This document shows positions 35,810 to 47,133 of a DNA stretch of 64,000 nucleotides, in pieces. The notes under the pieces are model-generated. The model did no database searches. It was not told the DNA's origin and was given only the letters and a program-made list of their open reading frames with translations. The stretch comes from Methyloprofundus sp. (GTDB lineage: Bacteria; Pseudomonadota; Gammaproteobacteria; Methylococcales; Methylomonadaceae): positions 855-64,854 of the forward strand of contig DUBW01000037.1 of NCBI GenBank assembly GCA_012960135.1, written 5' to 3'. Positions within the stretch are counted from its first letter, which is position 1, and each line of letters starts with the position of its first letter. The position numbers were made by a program, and so were the translations under genes.

Positions 35810-37036
35810 TTAAAAATTATTTTGAAACCAAGCTTTCATTGCTGCCAAAAGCCCATCTCTCTTTTCTACCAAATGATCCCCGCTTGCCAAATGATCCCTG
35901 CCATACAATAACAACCCTACTCCTGTTGCATGTACCGGGTTTTGCACCACATCGGTTAAACCCACTACATGTTGTGGAGTTCCTAGTCGCACTGGCATAT
36001 GAAAAATCTCCTCCGCTAGATCCACTAGCCCTGTCACTTTTGAACTCCCTCCTGTTAATATAATTCCTGCTGTAATTAACCCTTCATAACCACTACGCCT
36101 TAACTCCGCCTGCACTAAGAGCATTAATTCCTCATAACGAGGCTCGATAATTTCAGCCAGGTTCTGCTTGGAAATTTTGCGTGAAGGTCGGTCGCCGATA
36201 CTGGCCACATCAATCATTTCATTCGCATCTGCTAATTGCGTTAATGCGCAACCATGTTCGCGTTTAATCTGCTCAGCATTTTGCGTCGGGGTGCGTAATG
36301 CGACAGCTACATCATTGGTTACCTGGTCCCCTGCTATGGGAATAACCGCCGTATGCTTAATGGCCCCTTGATTAAACACGGCGATATCGGTCGTACCCCC
36401 TCCGATATCGATCAAGCAGACACCCAGCTCTTTTTCATCCTCGGTTAAAACCGAGGAACATGATGCTAGTTGCTCCAGAACGATATCATCGACATCTAAA
36501 TCACAGCGACGTATACATTTGATAATATTTTGTGCCGCGCTAACACTGCCCGTCACCATATGTACTTTTGCTTCTAGACGGATGCCTGACATCCCGATCG
36601 GCTCTTTAATACCGGCCTGCAAGTCAATAATAAATTCCTGCGGCAAGATATGAATAATCTTTTGATCCGCCGGAATCGCTACAGCTCGTGCTGAATCGAT
36701 CACCCGCTCTATATCATATTGCGATACTTCCTTGTCTCTGATTGCGACAATTCCATGTGAATTTAAGCTTTTAATATGGCTCCCTGCGATCCCGGCATAC
36801 ACCGAAGTAATCTCACAGCCAGCCATTAATTCAGCTTCTTCAACAGCGCGCTGAATCGAGTTAACAGTAGACTCTAGGTTAATCACCACCCCTTTTTTTA
36901 AGCCCCGCGACGGTGTAGAACCAATACCGATCACCTCAACTTCACCATTTTCATTGATCTCGCCAACGATAGCAGCAACTTTGGATGTCCCTATATCCAG
37001 CCCTACAATTACATTACGCTCTATTTGTTTTGCCAT
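35810..37036 (-). CDS. ftsA: Cell division protein FtsA
   Basis: FtsA is an actin-like ATPase that tethers FtsZ to the inner membrane. The 408-residue protein has phosphate-1 loop VGLDIGTSKVAAIVGE, the 1C domain typical of FtsA (about 85-160), phosphate-2 LIDIGGGTTDIAVF near residue 207, the adenosine motif GIILTGGSSKVTGL near residue 325 and a C-terminal amphipathic helix ending MKAWFQNNF. The 68-bp gap to ftsQ is the longest inside the cluster and could hold an internal promoter. Confidence 0.98.
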   Translation of the reverse strand: MAKQIERNVIVGLDIGTSKVAAIVGEINENGEVEVIGIGSTPSRGLKKGVVINLESTVNSIQRAVEEAELMAGCEITSVYAGIAGSHIKSLNSHGIVAIRDKEVSQYDIERVIDSARAVAIPADQKIIHILPQEFIIDLQAGIKEPIGMSGIRLEAKVHMVTGSVSAAQNIIKCIRRCDLDVDDIVLEQLASCSSVLTEDEKELGVCLIDIGGGTTDIAVFNQGAIKHTAVIPIAGDQVTNDVAVALRTPTQNAEQIKREHGCALTQLADANEMIDVASIGDRPSRKISKQNLAEIIEPRYEELMLLVQAELRRSGYEGLITAGIILTGGSSKVTGLVDLAEEIFHMPVRLGTPQHVVGLTDVVQNPVHATGVGLLLYGRDHLASGDHLVEKRDGLLAAMKAWFQNNF

Positions 37037-37104
37037 TACATTTGCCTTTCACTACTTGATAAGAATAAGCCAGACTCTTGGTCTAGCCGCATTCCAGGTA
37101 ATAA

Positions 37105-37821
37105 TTACCACTCTATTTTTTCATTTTCTCGCCAACGCACGGCATAACCATTCGGGTAGCGCATATCGACATAAACCATTTTATTCACTAGCTCACCTCC
37201 GGTTACAATCAGTGCTTTCATTAACTGGCTAAATTTCTCCAGAGGCTGCAACCTGCCTAACTGTATTACCAGGCCATTTTCCATACTCAATAACCAGGAT
37301 TGCCTTTCATTGACTCGAAACTCTGTCAGGTACAAGCCCTGATCCATCAAGCTGACACTCAATCCATGCATGACCTCGAGTAACACCAAGCGCTGCTCAT
37401 TAGGTGCATACAATACCGGCAAGGTTTGAAAGCGATCTATATTCAACGGCCTAAATACCTCACCTTGTTCATTCAACAAACTATGCTCCTGCCAGCGTAT
37501 TACCGGTTTTTGCTCATGAATTCTAAGCTTGAGCCGGTCCGGCCAGATCCGCTTTACCTGGATACTTTCTGTCCAGGGCAAATTCATTAGCGAATTGCGG
37601 ATTGCCTGTAAATCGACTGAAAAATATCCCGCCTGTACCAGTGGGTTAATTTTCATTTGAATATCTTCCTTATCTATATATTGAAAAGCCCCTTCAACCT
37701 GTACATGACGTATCGGCACCATATTCGCAATGGTCTGCTGCATAAATGGCCCGCTAAAAATAATGCCGAGTAGAATAATCAGCATTGTGGCTAACTGTAT
37801 CTGCCGGTGCGTGCTAATCAT
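37105..37821 (-). CDS. ftsQ: Cell division protein FtsQ
   Basis: FtsQ is a bitopic divisome protein that links early cytoplasmic and late periplasmic division proteins through FtsB/FtsL. The 238-residue protein has one N-terminal membrane helix (about 10-30), a POTRA domain (about 36-105; VRHVQVEGAFQYIDKEDIQ, then LPWTESIQVKRIWPDRLKLRI) and the beta domain with the terminal YVDMRYPNGYAVRW motif. It overlaps ddl by four bases. Confidence 0.96.
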   Translation of the reverse strand: MISTHRQIQLATMLIILLGIIFSGPFMQQTIANMVPIRHVQVEGAFQYIDKEDIQMKINPLVQAGYFSVDLQAIRNSLMNLPWTESIQVKRIWPDRLKLRIHEQKPVIRWQEHSLLNEQGEVFRPLNIDRFQTLPVLYAPNEQRLVLLEVMHGLSVSLMDQGLYLTEFRVNERQSWLLSMENGLVIQLGRLQPLEKFSQLMKALIVTGGELVNKMVYVDMRYPNGYAVRWRENEKIEW

Positions 37822-38750
37822 TTAAAGCTAGTCTCTAGAATACGCCACGCTAAATCATCAAAACTCAAGCCTCCCTGCTGTGCTGCCATAGGAACCAAGC
37901 TATGATCAGTCATCCCTGGCACGGTATTCACCTCAATTAATTGCGTCTGTCCTTGTGTATCAATAAACACATCGACACGCCCCCAGCCCTGAACACCTAT
38001 TACTCTACAAGCCTGTAAGGATAATTCTTCTAACTCAGTTTCTATCTCTGCGCTCAGTCCCGATGGACAATGATACTGGGTAGTATTCGCCCGATATTTA
38101 GCATCATAGTCATAAAAAGTATTCGGAGTTTCCAGTCTGATAACTGGTAATGTTTCATCATTTAAAAACCCTACCGTGTATTCCTCACCTTCAACCCAGG
38201 CTTCTGCATAAACATCACATTGATATTGAGCCGCGTCTTGCCATGCTTTAATCAATTGCTCTTTCGTTTCTGCCTTACTCATTCCCAGGCTCGAACCTTC
38301 CAGTGCTGGTTTAACAATCACTGGAAACCCTAACTTATCGATACACCCCTGAATATCAGACTCACTCTGCAGCAGAGCCCATTTCGGACTTGTTAGACCA
38401 GCGCCTTGCCAACACAACTTTGTGCGTAATTTATCCATGCTTAAGGCCGAAGCCAATACACCACTGCCGGTATAAGGCAACTCCAACGTATCTAGTACCG
38501 CTTGCAAAACACCGTCTTCGCCACCTCGCCCATGTATCATATTGACCACACGATCAAATGTTCTATCTTGCAAAGCGTTCAGCACCGTGCTCTCAACATC
38601 CACCGCAGTCACATCAACCTTACAGCGCAACAAAGCTTGAAATACTGCATTACCACTATTCAGTGAAACCTCCCGCTCCGCTGCCGTACCGCCCATCAAC
38701 ACGGCTACCCGGCCAAAATCAGCAGGCTGTTTTATTGCTGCAGGTTTCAT
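37818..38750 (-). CDS. ddl: D-alanine--D-alanine ligase
   Basis: Ddl joins two D-alanines with ATP for the cell-wall pentapeptide. The 310-residue ATP-grasp enzyme has VAVLMGGTAAEREVSLNSG near the start, IHGRGGEDGVLQ, KPALEGSSLGMSK in the ATP site and the metal-binding tail QLIEVNTVPGMTDHSLVPMAA. The start MKPAAIKQ at 38750 is chosen because it gives a four-base ATGA overlap with murB; an eight-codon extension to 38774 lies inside murB. Confidence 0.97.
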   Translation of the reverse strand: MKPAAIKQPADFGRVAVLMGGTAAEREVSLNSGNAVFQALLRCKVDVTAVDVESTVLNALQDRTFDRVVNMIHGRGGEDGVLQAVLDTLELPYTGSGVLASALSMDKLRTKLCWQGAGLTSPKWALLQSESDIQGCIDKLGFPVIVKPALEGSSLGMSKAETKEQLIKAWQDAAQYQCDVYAEAWVEGEEYTVGFLNDETLPVIRLETPNTFYDYDAKYRANTTQYHCPSGLSAEIETELEELSLQACRVIGVQGWGRVDVFIDTQGQTQLIEVNTVPGMTDHSLVPMAAQQGGLSFDDLAWRILETSFK

Positions 38751-39643
38751 ATTAACTTGTCTCCCACGATGCAAACCTCGGTACGTAATTTAACACCTTG
38801 CTGGCTGGCAACTTCACTCTGTACATATTCAATCAGCTGTTCTATATCTGCTGCCGTTGCGCCACCGGTATTGACAATAAAATTGGCGTGTTTTTCCGAG
38901 ACCTCAGCGCCCCCTATCCGATAACCTTTTAAGCCACTTGCTTCAATCAAGCGTGCGGCATGATCATTGGTAGGGTTTCTAAATACCGAACCACAACTAG
39001 GCTGATTAGTCGGCTGGGTTAAAGCGCGTTTCGCCAGCAGCTTTTTTATTTGTTCCTGTCCGTTATTGTTTTCATTTCTGCTTAATTTTAAAACTGTCGA
39101 TAAAAAACAATTATTTGCGACGTTTTTGACAGTGCGGTAGCTCACCTCGAATTCATTCATCTTCGCGTGCCTGATCTTGCCACCTACTGGCATCATTTCG
39201 ACACTTTGCACTAGGTTCCAGGTCTCTCCTCCAAACGCGCCGGCATTCATTTTCAGAGCCCCACCCATGGTACCAGGGATACCCGCTAAAAATTCAGCCC
39301 CGGCCAGACCATGCTCGGTGCAAAAACGTGCTACATGCGCACTGGCCACACCACACTCAACATAAACCTCAGTATCACTGAGTAAGTTCATTTGCTTAAC
39401 CTTGGCCCGCACATTAATGACCGTACCCCGTATGCCACCATCCCTGATTAATAAGTTACTGCCTAACCCTAGCCAGAACACTGGCTCGTCGACAGACAGG
39501 CCAGAAATAAATTGCTCCATATCTTGTTTATCCGCCGGAATATACATACGCTCTGCATCACCGCCGACTCGCCAGCTGTTGTATTTGGCCAGATTTTCAT
39601 GGGCTAAAACTTTCCCACGTAAGCTGTCGTTACAAGCTGTCAT
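38747..39643 (-). CDS. murB: UDP-N-acetylenolpyruvoylglucosamine reductase
   Basis: MurB reduces enolpyruvyl-UDP-GlcNAc to UDP-MurNAc with FAD and NADPH. The 298-residue protein is the short type IIa-like form: [31 protein letters not shown] (FAD binding), [22 protein letters not shown], the catalytic Ser in [14 protein letters not shown] near residue 225, and [17 protein letters not shown] at the end. It is coupled by four-base overlaps to murC before it and ddl after it. Confidence 0.97.
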   Translation of the reverse strand: MTACNDSLRGKVLAHENLAKYNSWRVGGDAERMYIPADKQDMEQFISGLSVDEPVFWLGLGSNLLIRDGGIRGTVINVRAKVKQMNLLSDTEVYVECGVASAHVARFCTEHGLAGAEFLAGIPGTMGGALKMNAGAFGGETWNLVQSVEMMPVGGKIRHAKMNEFEVSYRTVKNVANNCFLSTVLKLSRNENNNGQEQIKKLLAKRALTQPTNQPSCGSVFRNPTNDHAARLIEASGLKGYRIGGAEVSEKHANFIVNTGGATAADIEQLIEYVQSEVASQQGVKLRTEVCIVGDKLI

Positions 39644-41076
39644 TTTTCTAGCAACTCAACTAATTGCTGGGGTAGTTGGGTAGCAATATGTCCAACATTC
39701 CCCGCGCCCATAGTCAATAGCACATCATTAGGCTGAATAATACCGACCAGAATTTCTGCCAGATCATCGCTATTCTCTACAAACACTGGATTGACCTGGG
39801 CTCGCGCGCGAATCGCACTGCTTAAAGCACGTCCATCCGCACCGCGAATTGGCGTTTCTCCTGCCGCATAAACATCCAGTAAAATCAGTACATCAACGGT
39901 CGATAAAACGTTGACAAAATCTTCAAATAAATCCCGTGTTCGAGAATATCGATGCGGCTGAAAAACAACCACAGAACGTTTATCTGGCCAGGCCTGTTGT
40001 AGCGCTTCTAGGGTTGCAGCAACTTCTCTGGGGTGATGTCCATAGTCATCCACTAGCGTTAAAGCACCCTGCTTGAATGGAATTTCACCATTCACCTGAA
40101 AACGTCTACCGATCCCTTTAAATTCAGCCAGACTGTTAATGATTGCCGCATCGTCTACATTGAGTTCTGTGGCAATGGTTATAGCCGCCAGGGCATTCAG
40201 CATATTATGCCAACCCGGCATATTCAGCGTAACATTTAGATCTTTATGCTCATCCCCGCGAGTAACCGTAAAGCGGGTACACATACCTTGCTGCTGAACA
40301 TTCACCGCTCTTACATCTGCCTCTTTGTCTACGCCATAGGTTTTAATTGGTTTTGATAATTGCGCTAAAATTTCGCGCACCCCGGGGTCATCAATACATA
40401 GAACAGCTAAACCGTAAAAAGGTATATGGTATAAAAATTCGATAAAGGTATTTTTTAAACGAGTAAAACTCCCTTCATAGGTTTCCATATGGTCCTGATC
40501 TATATTAGTGACCACGGCTATGATGGGCTGAAGATGTAAAAAAGAGGCATCACTCTCATCCGCTTCGGCAACTAAATATTGCCCCTGCCCCAATTGCGCA
40601 TTAGTCCCAGCACTATTGAGCCGACCGCCAATAACAAAAGTCGGATCCAGCCCCCCTTGCGCCAGAATACTTGCTACCAGGCTGGTTGTTGTGGTTTTTC
40701 CGTGCGTACCTGCAACAGCAATTCCAAAGCGGAAGCGCATCAGTTCTGCGAGCATTTCTGCCCGTGGAATCACCGGAATACGATGCTGGTAGGCATAGTT
40801 AACTTCAACATTTGTTTTATCAACGGCCGTAGAAGTCACTATGACATCCACTCCTTCTACATTTTTCTGTTCATGACCTATATAAACTGTGACGCCTGCC
40901 TGTCTTAACCTCTCAGTGACAGCGCTTTCTTTAATATCCGATCCTGAAACCTCACAGCCTAAATTACTCATCACTTCAGCAATACCACTCATGCCTGTGC
41001 CACCCACACCTACGAAGTGGATTTTCTGCATCTTGCTTAAGCGCTGCTTAATAATCTGGTTAATTGAATCTTTCAT
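39640..41076 (-). CDS. murC: UDP-N-acetylmuramate--L-alanine ligase
   Basis: MurC adds the first amino acid, L-alanine, to UDP-MurNAc. The 478-residue protein has the Rossmann-like start [17 protein letters not shown], the P-loop [12 protein letters not shown] near residue 118, the carbamylated-lysine region of Mur ligases and the C-terminal [14 protein letters not shown] and FQPHRYSRT motifs typical of MurC. The start MKDSIN at 41076 matches the family and overlaps murG by four bases; the seven-codon extension to 41097 is rejected. Confidence 0.97.
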   Translation of the reverse strand: MKDSINQIIKQRLSKMQKIHFVGVGGTGMSGIAEVMSNLGCEVSGSDIKESAVTERLRQAGVTVYIGHEQKNVEGVDVIVTSTAVDKTNVEVNYAYQHRIPVIPRAEMLAELMRFRFGIAVAGTHGKTTTTSLVASILAQGGLDPTFVIGGRLNSAGTNAQLGQGQYLVAEADESDASFLHLQPIIAVVTNIDQDHMETYEGSFTRLKNTFIEFLYHIPFYGLAVLCIDDPGVREILAQLSKPIKTYGVDKEADVRAVNVQQQGMCTRFTVTRGDEHKDLNVTLNMPGWHNMLNALAAITIATELNVDDAAIINSLAEFKGIGRRFQVNGEIPFKQGALTLVDDYGHHPREVAATLEALQQAWPDKRSVVVFQPHRYSRTRDLFEDFVNVLSTVDVLILLDVYAAGETPIRGADGRALSSAIRARAQVNPVFVENSDDLAEILVGIIQPNDVLLTMGAGNVGHIATQLPQQLVELLEK

Positions 41077-42128
41077 GCCATTGCCTCCAACATACATTGC
41101 TCGGCAACTTTCTCTGTTGCATCGAATTTTGCACTTTGTCTTGCTGCAACTGCCATTGCCTCAAGTTGTGGCGCGAGTTGTTGAATCTGTGCAGCCAAGA
41201 ATTCTACTGTTAACTGCGGCTGAGCAATCATAGTTGCTGCCCCTCTAGTGACTAGATACTCTGCATTAGCAGTCTGATGATCATCAATCGCATAGGGATA
41301 AGGAACCAGAATACTGGGTATACCCATCGCAGCCACTTCACTGACGGTCATTGCACCTGCACGGCAGATCACTAAATCAGCCCATGTATACGCGCCAACC
41401 ACATCACTGATAAAGGCCATGACGGTTGCCGCTACCGATTTATTTGCATAGGCTTCCGTGACTTGCTGCAACATTGCCTCGCCTGTCTGATGTCTTACCT
41501 GCACGTTATTCAGTAAAGCCAGAGCATCGGGAAGCACTTCATTTAAGCGCTGTGCACCCAGACTGCCGCCCATCACTAAAATATGTAATGGATTTGCAGA
41601 GTCACGCTCCTGTTTATGAATTGCCTGGGTAAATTCTTTCCGCAATGGATTGCCGGTAAAAATAGCCTGCTTACTTGTAGGAAAACTCCCCGGAAAAGCC
41701 TGTAGTACTTTATTTGCTAGTCGAGAAAGTAGTCGATTAGTCGTTCCCGGGACTCTGTTTTGTTCATGAATCACTAAGGGAATCACCATCAACTTTGCCA
41801 TCAGTCCACCTGGACCTGCGACAAAGCCGCCCATACCCAGGACTACATCAGGCTTTCTTTGCTGTAAAATTTTTCTGGCTTCCAGGCAGGCTTTTATCAG
41901 CATCCAGGGCATTTTAAATAGTGCCAGCGTACCTTTGCCACGCAAACCATTAACACTTAAGAAGTCCATTGCTATTTCATTTTCCGGTATCACTCGGCTT
42001 TCCATTCCTTTTCGCGTACCTATCCAGCTCACTTGCCAGTTCTGCTCGAGTAAATAATGAGCAACAGCCAGCGCAGGAAACACATGCCCCCCTGTACCCC
42101 CTGCCATAATCACGATGCGCTTACTCAT
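41073..42128 (-). CDS. murG: Lipid II synthase MurG (GlcNAc transferase)
   Basis: MurG moves GlcNAc onto lipid I to make lipid II on the cytoplasmic membrane face. The 351-residue GT-B enzyme has [17 protein letters not shown] (G-loop 1), [14 protein letters not shown] (G-loop 2), [14 protein letters not shown], and the donor-site [11 protein letters not shown] and [41 protein letters not shown] at 42128 is the start; it overlaps the ftsW end by eight bases. The longer frame to 42194 runs inside ftsW. Confidence 0.97.
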   Translation of the reverse strand: MSKRIVIMAGGTGGHVFPALAVAHYLLEQNWQVSWIGTRKGMESRVIPENEIAMDFLSVNGLRGKGTLALFKMPWMLIKACLEARKILQQRKPDVVLGMGGFVAGPGGLMAKLMVIPLVIHEQNRVPGTTNRLLSRLANKVLQAFPGSFPTSKQAIFTGNPLRKEFTQAIHKQERDSANPLHILVMGGSLGAQRLNEVLPDALALLNNVQVRHQTGEAMLQQVTEAYANKSVAATVMAFISDVVGAYTWADLVICRAGAMTVSEVAAMGIPSILVPYPYAIDDHQTANAEYLVTRGAATMIAQPQLTVEFLAAQIQQLAPQLEAMAVAARQSAKFDATEKVAEQCMLEAMA

Positions 42129-43314
42129 AAGCGCGCACCACTGCTGCGGTTTTAATTTCTCTAGCTGCCTGTTTGCTGAGTGCGACCATTTCACTATTCA
42201 CGCGATACAACATCGCCATGGCTGAACACATCACAATCATGCTGCCGCCACCATAACTCATAAACGGTAAAGTCAATCCTTTGGTTGGCAACGCACCCAT
42301 ATTAACGCCCATATTGACAAACGACTGAAAGGCGAACCAGATACCTAAACCATAAGCCACATAAGCAGAGAATTTTTTATCTAATTGCTCGGCCATTAAA
42401 CCAATGGCAAAAGCGCGCCAAACGATAATTGTAAATAAGGCAATCACGGATAAAACGCCCAGTAAACCCAGCTCTTCTGCAATCACAGAAAACAGAAAGT
42501 CAGTGTGCGCTTCGGGCAAATAGAACAGCTTTTGTACGCCACTGCCTAGGCCAACACCTGTCCATTCACCGCTTCCAAACGAAATTAATGCCTGTACCAA
42601 TTGAAAACTCTTGCCAAAAGGATCTTCCCAGGGATGCAAGAAACTAGTCACCCGTGCAGACCGATAATCAGAAAAAACAACCGCTAATATTCCGGCACTT
42701 ATCACTGCAACGATCAAAAAAATAAATTGCTGTAATCGTGCCCCACTTAAAAACATAACGCCCATGGCAATGGTCAGAATTACCACCGCTGATCCCATAT
42801 CAGGCTCTAATAACAATAAGCCACAGGCACTGGACAATAAAAACAAGGGTTTCACCAAGCCATAGGCTGACTCTTTAACAAAATCATGATGCCGGGTTAC
42901 AAAGCTTGCCATATAAATAACCACAATTAATTTAACCAGTTCAGAGACCTGAATTCTAATTCCTATAACTGACAACCAGCGCATACTACCATTGACTTTG
43001 ACACCAACACCCGGTATCAAGACAATTACCAGAAAGATCAATCCAACTACAAATAGCGCTGGCCCTGCTTTTTCCCATACTGCCATGGGAATCAAACCGA
43101 CAAAAAATCCTGCCATAACACCTAGGCAGATATGTATAAATTGCCTGAAAGGGTAATGAAATACATCACCGGTCAGTTTTGCACCTAAATGCAAGGATGC
43201 CGAGGAGACCATTAAATAACCGATAACGATTAGCGCCACGCCAGCAAAGACCAATGCCTTATCAAAATAGATATGCACTCCTGCCAGCTTTGCTAACTGC
43301 TCACCGATATTCAT
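42121..43314 (-). CDS. ftsW: Peptidoglycan polymerase FtsW
   Basis: FtsW is the SEDS-family glycosyltransferase that polymerises lipid II at the septum with FtsI. The 397-residue protein has about ten membrane helices, with GVGVKVNGSMRWLSVIGIRIQVSELVKL, LLLEPDMGSAVVI (catalytic Asp region), LPEAHTDFLFSVIAEELGLLG and the final GLTLPFMSYGGGS motif. Its place between murD and murG identifies it as FtsW rather than RodA. It overlaps murD by four bases. Confidence 0.97.
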   Translation of the reverse strand: MNIGEQLAKLAGVHIYFDKALVFAGVALIVIGYLMVSSASLHLGAKLTGDVFHYPFRQFIHICLGVMAGFFVGLIPMAVWEKAGPALFVVGLIFLVIVLIPGVGVKVNGSMRWLSVIGIRIQVSELVKLIVVIYMASFVTRHHDFVKESAYGLVKPLFLLSSACGLLLLEPDMGSAVVILTIAMGVMFLSGARLQQFIFLIVAVISAGILAVVFSDYRSARVTSFLHPWEDPFGKSFQLVQALISFGSGEWTGVGLGSGVQKLFYLPEAHTDFLFSVIAEELGLLGVLSVIALFTIIVWRAFAIGLMAEQLDKKFSAYVAYGLGIWFAFQSFVNMGVNMGALPTKGLTLPFMSYGGGSMIVMCSAMAMLYRVNSEMVALSKQAAREIKTAAVVRAYE

Positions 43315-44684
43315 TTTTGTAATGCCTTTACTTCGCTGACAAACATGTTGCCTCGTTCCTTATAATTGGTAAATTGATCCATGCTTGCACAAGCGGGTGA
43401 TAACAATACGGTGTCGCCAGTCTGGGCAATTTTTTGTGCCTCTTTGACCGCTTTTTTTAAAGTACCTAAGTCAAGCACAGCAATGCAATCATTCACAGCC
43501 TGTTTAATCAGCTGACTATCCTTGCCAATTAGCAACAATGCTTTAACTTTTGTTTTTAGCAAGGGAACAAGATCACTCATATCTGCTGCTTTGGCATCTC
43601 CCCCTGCAATCAATACCACGCTGGCATCTTTAAAATTCTGTAGTGCAGCGACACAAGCGCCCACATTCGTTGCCTTGGAATCATTAACCCAGCTAACATC
43701 ATCGATTTTGGCAACAAATTGCACTCGATGCTTTAAGCCTTTATAACTGCGCAACGCACTGCACATCGCAGCTTCTGGAAGCCCAATAACCGATCCTAAA
43801 GCCAACGCTGCTAAAGCATTTTTCTGATTATGCACCCCTGAAATTAATAGGTCATCGACCGGCATTATCGCCCGTCCATGAACAGCCAAGCTTCTACCTT
43901 CTGGAGTTTCTAGCACAGTATAATCAGCATTTCCCTGAGTCGCGAAAGTGAGTATTTTTCTATTGCCTTGTGGTTTGATACCCGCATATCGGCAATCATT
44001 ATTGACCACCATGACACCATTACCTGCATAGACCTTTTGCTTTTCTTCTACATAGCTATCAATATTTGCATAGCGATCCAGGTGGTCCGCCGAAATATTG
44101 AGTACTGCTCCCGCTACCGCATTAAGTTGACTGGTGCGCTCCAGTTGAAAACTGGATAGCTCCAAAATATATAACTCCGCCTCGTCACTAAGTAACTGCA
44201 ATGCAGGTATTCCCAGATTGCCTCCCACAGCTACCTTTTTTCCTGCCGCTTTGGCCATATCTCCTAGCAGTGTGGTCACGGTACTTTTGCCATTAGAGCC
44301 GGTGATCGCTACAACGGGTTCTCTCATTGCACAGGCAAATAAATCTATATCACTTATTGAACGCACTCCTCTGGCGAGTGCCTGCTGAATAATAGGCTCC
44401 TGCATGGAAACCCCGGGGCTAACGACCATATGGCTTGCAACATCAAATACAGTCTGGTCAAAACCACCCGTAAAAATGGCAACATCCGGCATCTCAGCCA
44501 ATAATTTATCGTTAAAAGGCGGATTTTTCCTGCTATCGACAATGGCAAACTGCAAGCCCAGGCGATGCAAGAAATAAGCGACAGATAAACCGGTCACACC
44601 CAGACTCACTACGACAACTTTGGAGTTCTCCTTATCTAAAGAAAACTGAGTATCGAGCGCGGTTAAAATGTCATCATTTGTCAT
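43311..44684 (-). CDS. murD: UDP-N-acetylmuramoylalanine--D-glutamate ligase
   Basis: MurD adds D-glutamate as the second residue of the stem peptide. The 457-residue protein has VVVSLGVTGLSVAYFL, the P-loop ITGSNGKSTVTTLLG near residue 118, ELSSFQLERT, the HNQKNALAALAL motif and the C-terminal LLSPACASMDQFTNYKERG typical of MurD. It sits three bases after mraY and overlaps ftsW. Confidence 0.97.
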   Translation of the reverse strand: MTNDDILTALDTQFSLDKENSKVVVVSLGVTGLSVAYFLHRLGLQFAIVDSRKNPPFNDKLLAEMPDVAIFTGGFDQTVFDVASHMVVSPGVSMQEPIIQQALARGVRSISDIDLFACAMREPVVAITGSNGKSTVTTLLGDMAKAAGKKVAVGGNLGIPALQLLSDEAELYILELSSFQLERTSQLNAVAGAVLNISADHLDRYANIDSYVEEKQKVYAGNGVMVVNNDCRYAGIKPQGNRKILTFATQGNADYTVLETPEGRSLAVHGRAIMPVDDLLISGVHNQKNALAALALGSVIGLPEAAMCSALRSYKGLKHRVQFVAKIDDVSWVNDSKATNVGACVAALQNFKDASVVLIAGGDAKAADMSDLVPLLKTKVKALLLIGKDSQLIKQAVNDCIAVLDLGTLKKAVKEAQKIAQTGDTVLLSPACASMDQFTNYKERGNMFVSEVKALQK

Positions 44685-44687
44685 CTG

Positions 44688-45770
44688 CTATCTCAACTTC
44701 AATGTTGCTAAGCCAACTAACACCAGGATAAAAGTAATAATCCAGAACCTGACAATAATTCTAGGCTCAGGCCAGCCTTTTAATTCTAAATGATGATGGA
44801 TCGGTGCCATTCTAAAAATTCGCTTGCCGGTTAACTTAAATGAAGCCACCTGCATAATGACCGACACCGTTTCCATAACAAATACACCACCCATGATCAG
44901 CAGCACTATCTCCTGCCTGACTAATACGGCAACGACACCGAGTGCCGCGCCTAATGCCAGCGCACCTACATCGCCCATAAAGACCATCGCTGGATAAGCG
45001 TTAAACCATAAAAACCCCAAGCCCGCTCCCACCAGAGCTGCGCAAAAGACAATCAACTCTCCTGCTTTGGGTATATAAGGAATAGCCAGATATTCGGCAA
45101 ACATCATATGCCCTGTCAGATAGGCAAAAATAGCTAATGCACCAGCGACCATCACTGTGGGCAAAATCGCCAGACCATCCAGACCATCGGTTAGGTTCAC
45201 TGCGTTGCTGGTGCCGACGATAACAAAATAGGTCAATACCACATACGTCCAGCCCATATCGATCATCACGTGTTTAAAAAACGGTACGATAAACTGGGTT
45301 TCCGCTGGCACTTGTGCTGTTTTAAATAAATAGATAGCGGCAGTAAGCGCAATCACTGACTGCCAGAAATATTTAGCTCGTGCCGATAAGCCGTCACTAT
45401 TGCCTAACTTCACTTTTTTATAATCATCGACAAAACCGATGACGCCGTAAGTCATGGTGACTAATAACGCGACCCAGATATAGCTATTTTCCAGATCGCC
45501 CCAAAGCAAGGTGCTGGTTGCTATACCGACTAGAATCAGAGTCCCGCCCATGGTCGGGGTGCCTGCCTTTTCATAATGGCTCTCCGGCCCATCATCCCGT
45601 ATGCTTTGCGCAATCTTCTTATTACTTAAGCGCCGAATCATGCCTGGCCCCACTATAAAAGAAATCATTAAGGCAGTCAGGGCGCTTAAAATTGCGCGCA
45701 AGGTTAAATACTGGAATACTCTAAAGCCTGATTCAAATTCGGTTAAATAATCAAAAAAATACAGTAACAT
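44688..45770 (-). CDS. mraY: Phospho-MurNAc-pentapeptide translocase MraY
   Basis: MraY transfers phospho-MurNAc-pentapeptide to undecaprenyl phosphate, making lipid I. The 360-residue protein has ten membrane helices; the cytoplasmic active-site loops read [21 protein letters not shown] with the metal Asp pair, [13 protein letters not shown] with a further catalytic Asp, and [22 protein letters not shown] with the conserved His triple. The length equals that of E. coli MraY. It follows murF by one base. Confidence 0.98.
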   Translation of the reverse strand: MLLYFFDYLTEFESGFRVFQYLTLRAILSALTALMISFIVGPGMIRRLSNKKIAQSIRDDGPESHYEKAGTPTMGGTLILVGIATSTLLWGDLENSYIWVALLVTMTYGVIGFVDDYKKVKLGNSDGLSARAKYFWQSVIALTAAIYLFKTAQVPAETQFIVPFFKHVMIDMGWTYVVLTYFVIVGTSNAVNLTDGLDGLAILPTVMVAGALAIFAYLTGHMMFAEYLAIPYIPKAGELIVFCAALVGAGLGFLWFNAYPAMVFMGDVGALALGAALGVVAVLVRQEIVLLIMGGVFVMETVSVIMQVASFKLTGKRIFRMAPIHHHLELKGWPEPRIIVRFWIITFILVLVGLATLKLR

Positions 45771-45771
45771 G

Positions 45772-47133
45772 CTAGTTCCCCGTTACGTTTAATAATGCAT
45801 TAACCACAACTTCCATTTTCTGAGCCCTGGAACCTTTTACCAATAGTGTTTGCTCTGGTGTTATTTGTTCTTTTACTGATTTAATCAAATCATCTTGTGC
45901 AGCAAAATATTCAGCTCCTGCACCGAATGCCTGCACCGTGTTTTCTGCCATTGCCCCAGTTGCAAACAAACGCTGTACCCCTGCATTTTTAATGTCTCTA
46001 CCCATCTCGCTATGTATGTGCTCACTGTCAGCACCCAATTCGCCAAAAGCACCTAAAGCGAGCCATTTTTCTCCCGGGCACTGTTTTAATACTTCTAATG
46101 CCACTGCTAATGAAGCAGGATTGGCGTTATAGGTATCATTAATCAATTTAATACCTGAGTCGGATGCAAATAATTGCAAGCGACCGTTAACCACCTTAAC
46201 GCGTTTCAAGCCAGTCTGAATCTGTTTTAGATCGATACCTAATGCTAGACAGGCGGCACTAGCTGCCAGCGCATTTTTTACATTATGCTCACCTGCTAAA
46301 ACCAACTCGACAGGTACTTTGTTACCATCCGCAACTAAATCAAAGTAGGTTTTAAATTGCTGATCTTGCACTTGGGTAATAATGTTTTCAGCACTTATAT
46401 CTGCAGCCTGTTTCAGGCCAAATGATAGTACCTTCCGCTCTTCAGCCAGTCCTTTCCATAGACCATAAAAATGATCATCGGCATTGAGAATAGCAATACC
46501 ATCATCATCTAATGATTGAATAATTTCAGCTTTAGCATTCGCCACCCCTTCTATACTGCCAAAACCTTCAATATGCGCCGGACCCACATTGGTAATCACT
46601 GCGACATCAGGCCTAGCATAGTGACTGGTATAGGCAATTTCGCCACGATGGTTCGCGCCCATTTCTATCACTGCATACTGCTGCTGCTTCAGGCGTAATA
46701 ATGTTAAAGGTACACCGATGTCGTTATTAAAGTTGCCTTGCGTAAATAACACTTGAGAGTTAACTGCCAGAATTGTGGCAATCATTTCTTTTACAGTAGT
46801 CTTGCCGTTACTTCCGGTAATGGCACAAACTTTTAGCTGCAACTTGTTTCTTATTGCACCAGCCAGCTCCGCTAACGCAATTCGGGTGTCTTTAACAACA
46901 AGCTGTGGCAAATCGGTGTCTCCTTTTTTGCTAACAATTAGGGCGCCTGCACCCTGTTGTTGCGCCTGAGCTATAAAATCGTGACCGTCAAACTGCTCAC
47001 CTTTAATGGCTAAATAAATATCACCCCTGGATAAAGTACGCGTATCAATACTAAGCCCAGAAATAGGCACTGAGGTACCGACTAGCTCTGCCTTTAGGAT
47101 TTCGCTTATTTCATTCAATGTCAGAGTCATCAT
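45772..47133 (-). CDS. murF: UDP-MurNAc-tripeptide--D-alanyl-D-alanine ligase
   Basis: MurF adds D-Ala-D-Ala to complete the pentapeptide. The 453-residue protein has the P-loop [15 protein letters not shown] near residue 106, [37 protein letters not shown] and the terminal motifs [13 protein letters not shown] and [14 protein letters not shown], typical of MurF. It overlaps murE by four bases. Confidence 0.97.
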   Translation of the reverse strand: MMTLTLNEISEILKAELVGTSVPISGLSIDTRTLSRGDIYLAIKGEQFDGHDFIAQAQQQGAGALIVSKKGDTDLPQLVVKDTRIALAELAGAIRNKLQLKVCAITGSNGKTTVKEMIATILAVNSQVLFTQGNFNNDIGVPLTLLRLKQQQYAVIEMGANHRGEIAYTSHYARPDVAVITNVGPAHIEGFGSIEGVANAKAEIIQSLDDDGIAILNADDHFYGLWKGLAEERKVLSFGLKQAADISAENIITQVQDQQFKTYFDLVADGNKVPVELVLAGEHNVKNALAASAACLALGIDLKQIQTGLKRVKVVNGRLQLFASDSGIKLINDTYNANPASLAVALEVLKQCPGEKWLALGAFGELGADSEHIHSEMGRDIKNAGVQRLFATGAMAENTVQAFGAGAEYFAAQDDLIKSVKEQITPEQTLLVKGSRAQKMEVVVNALLNVTGN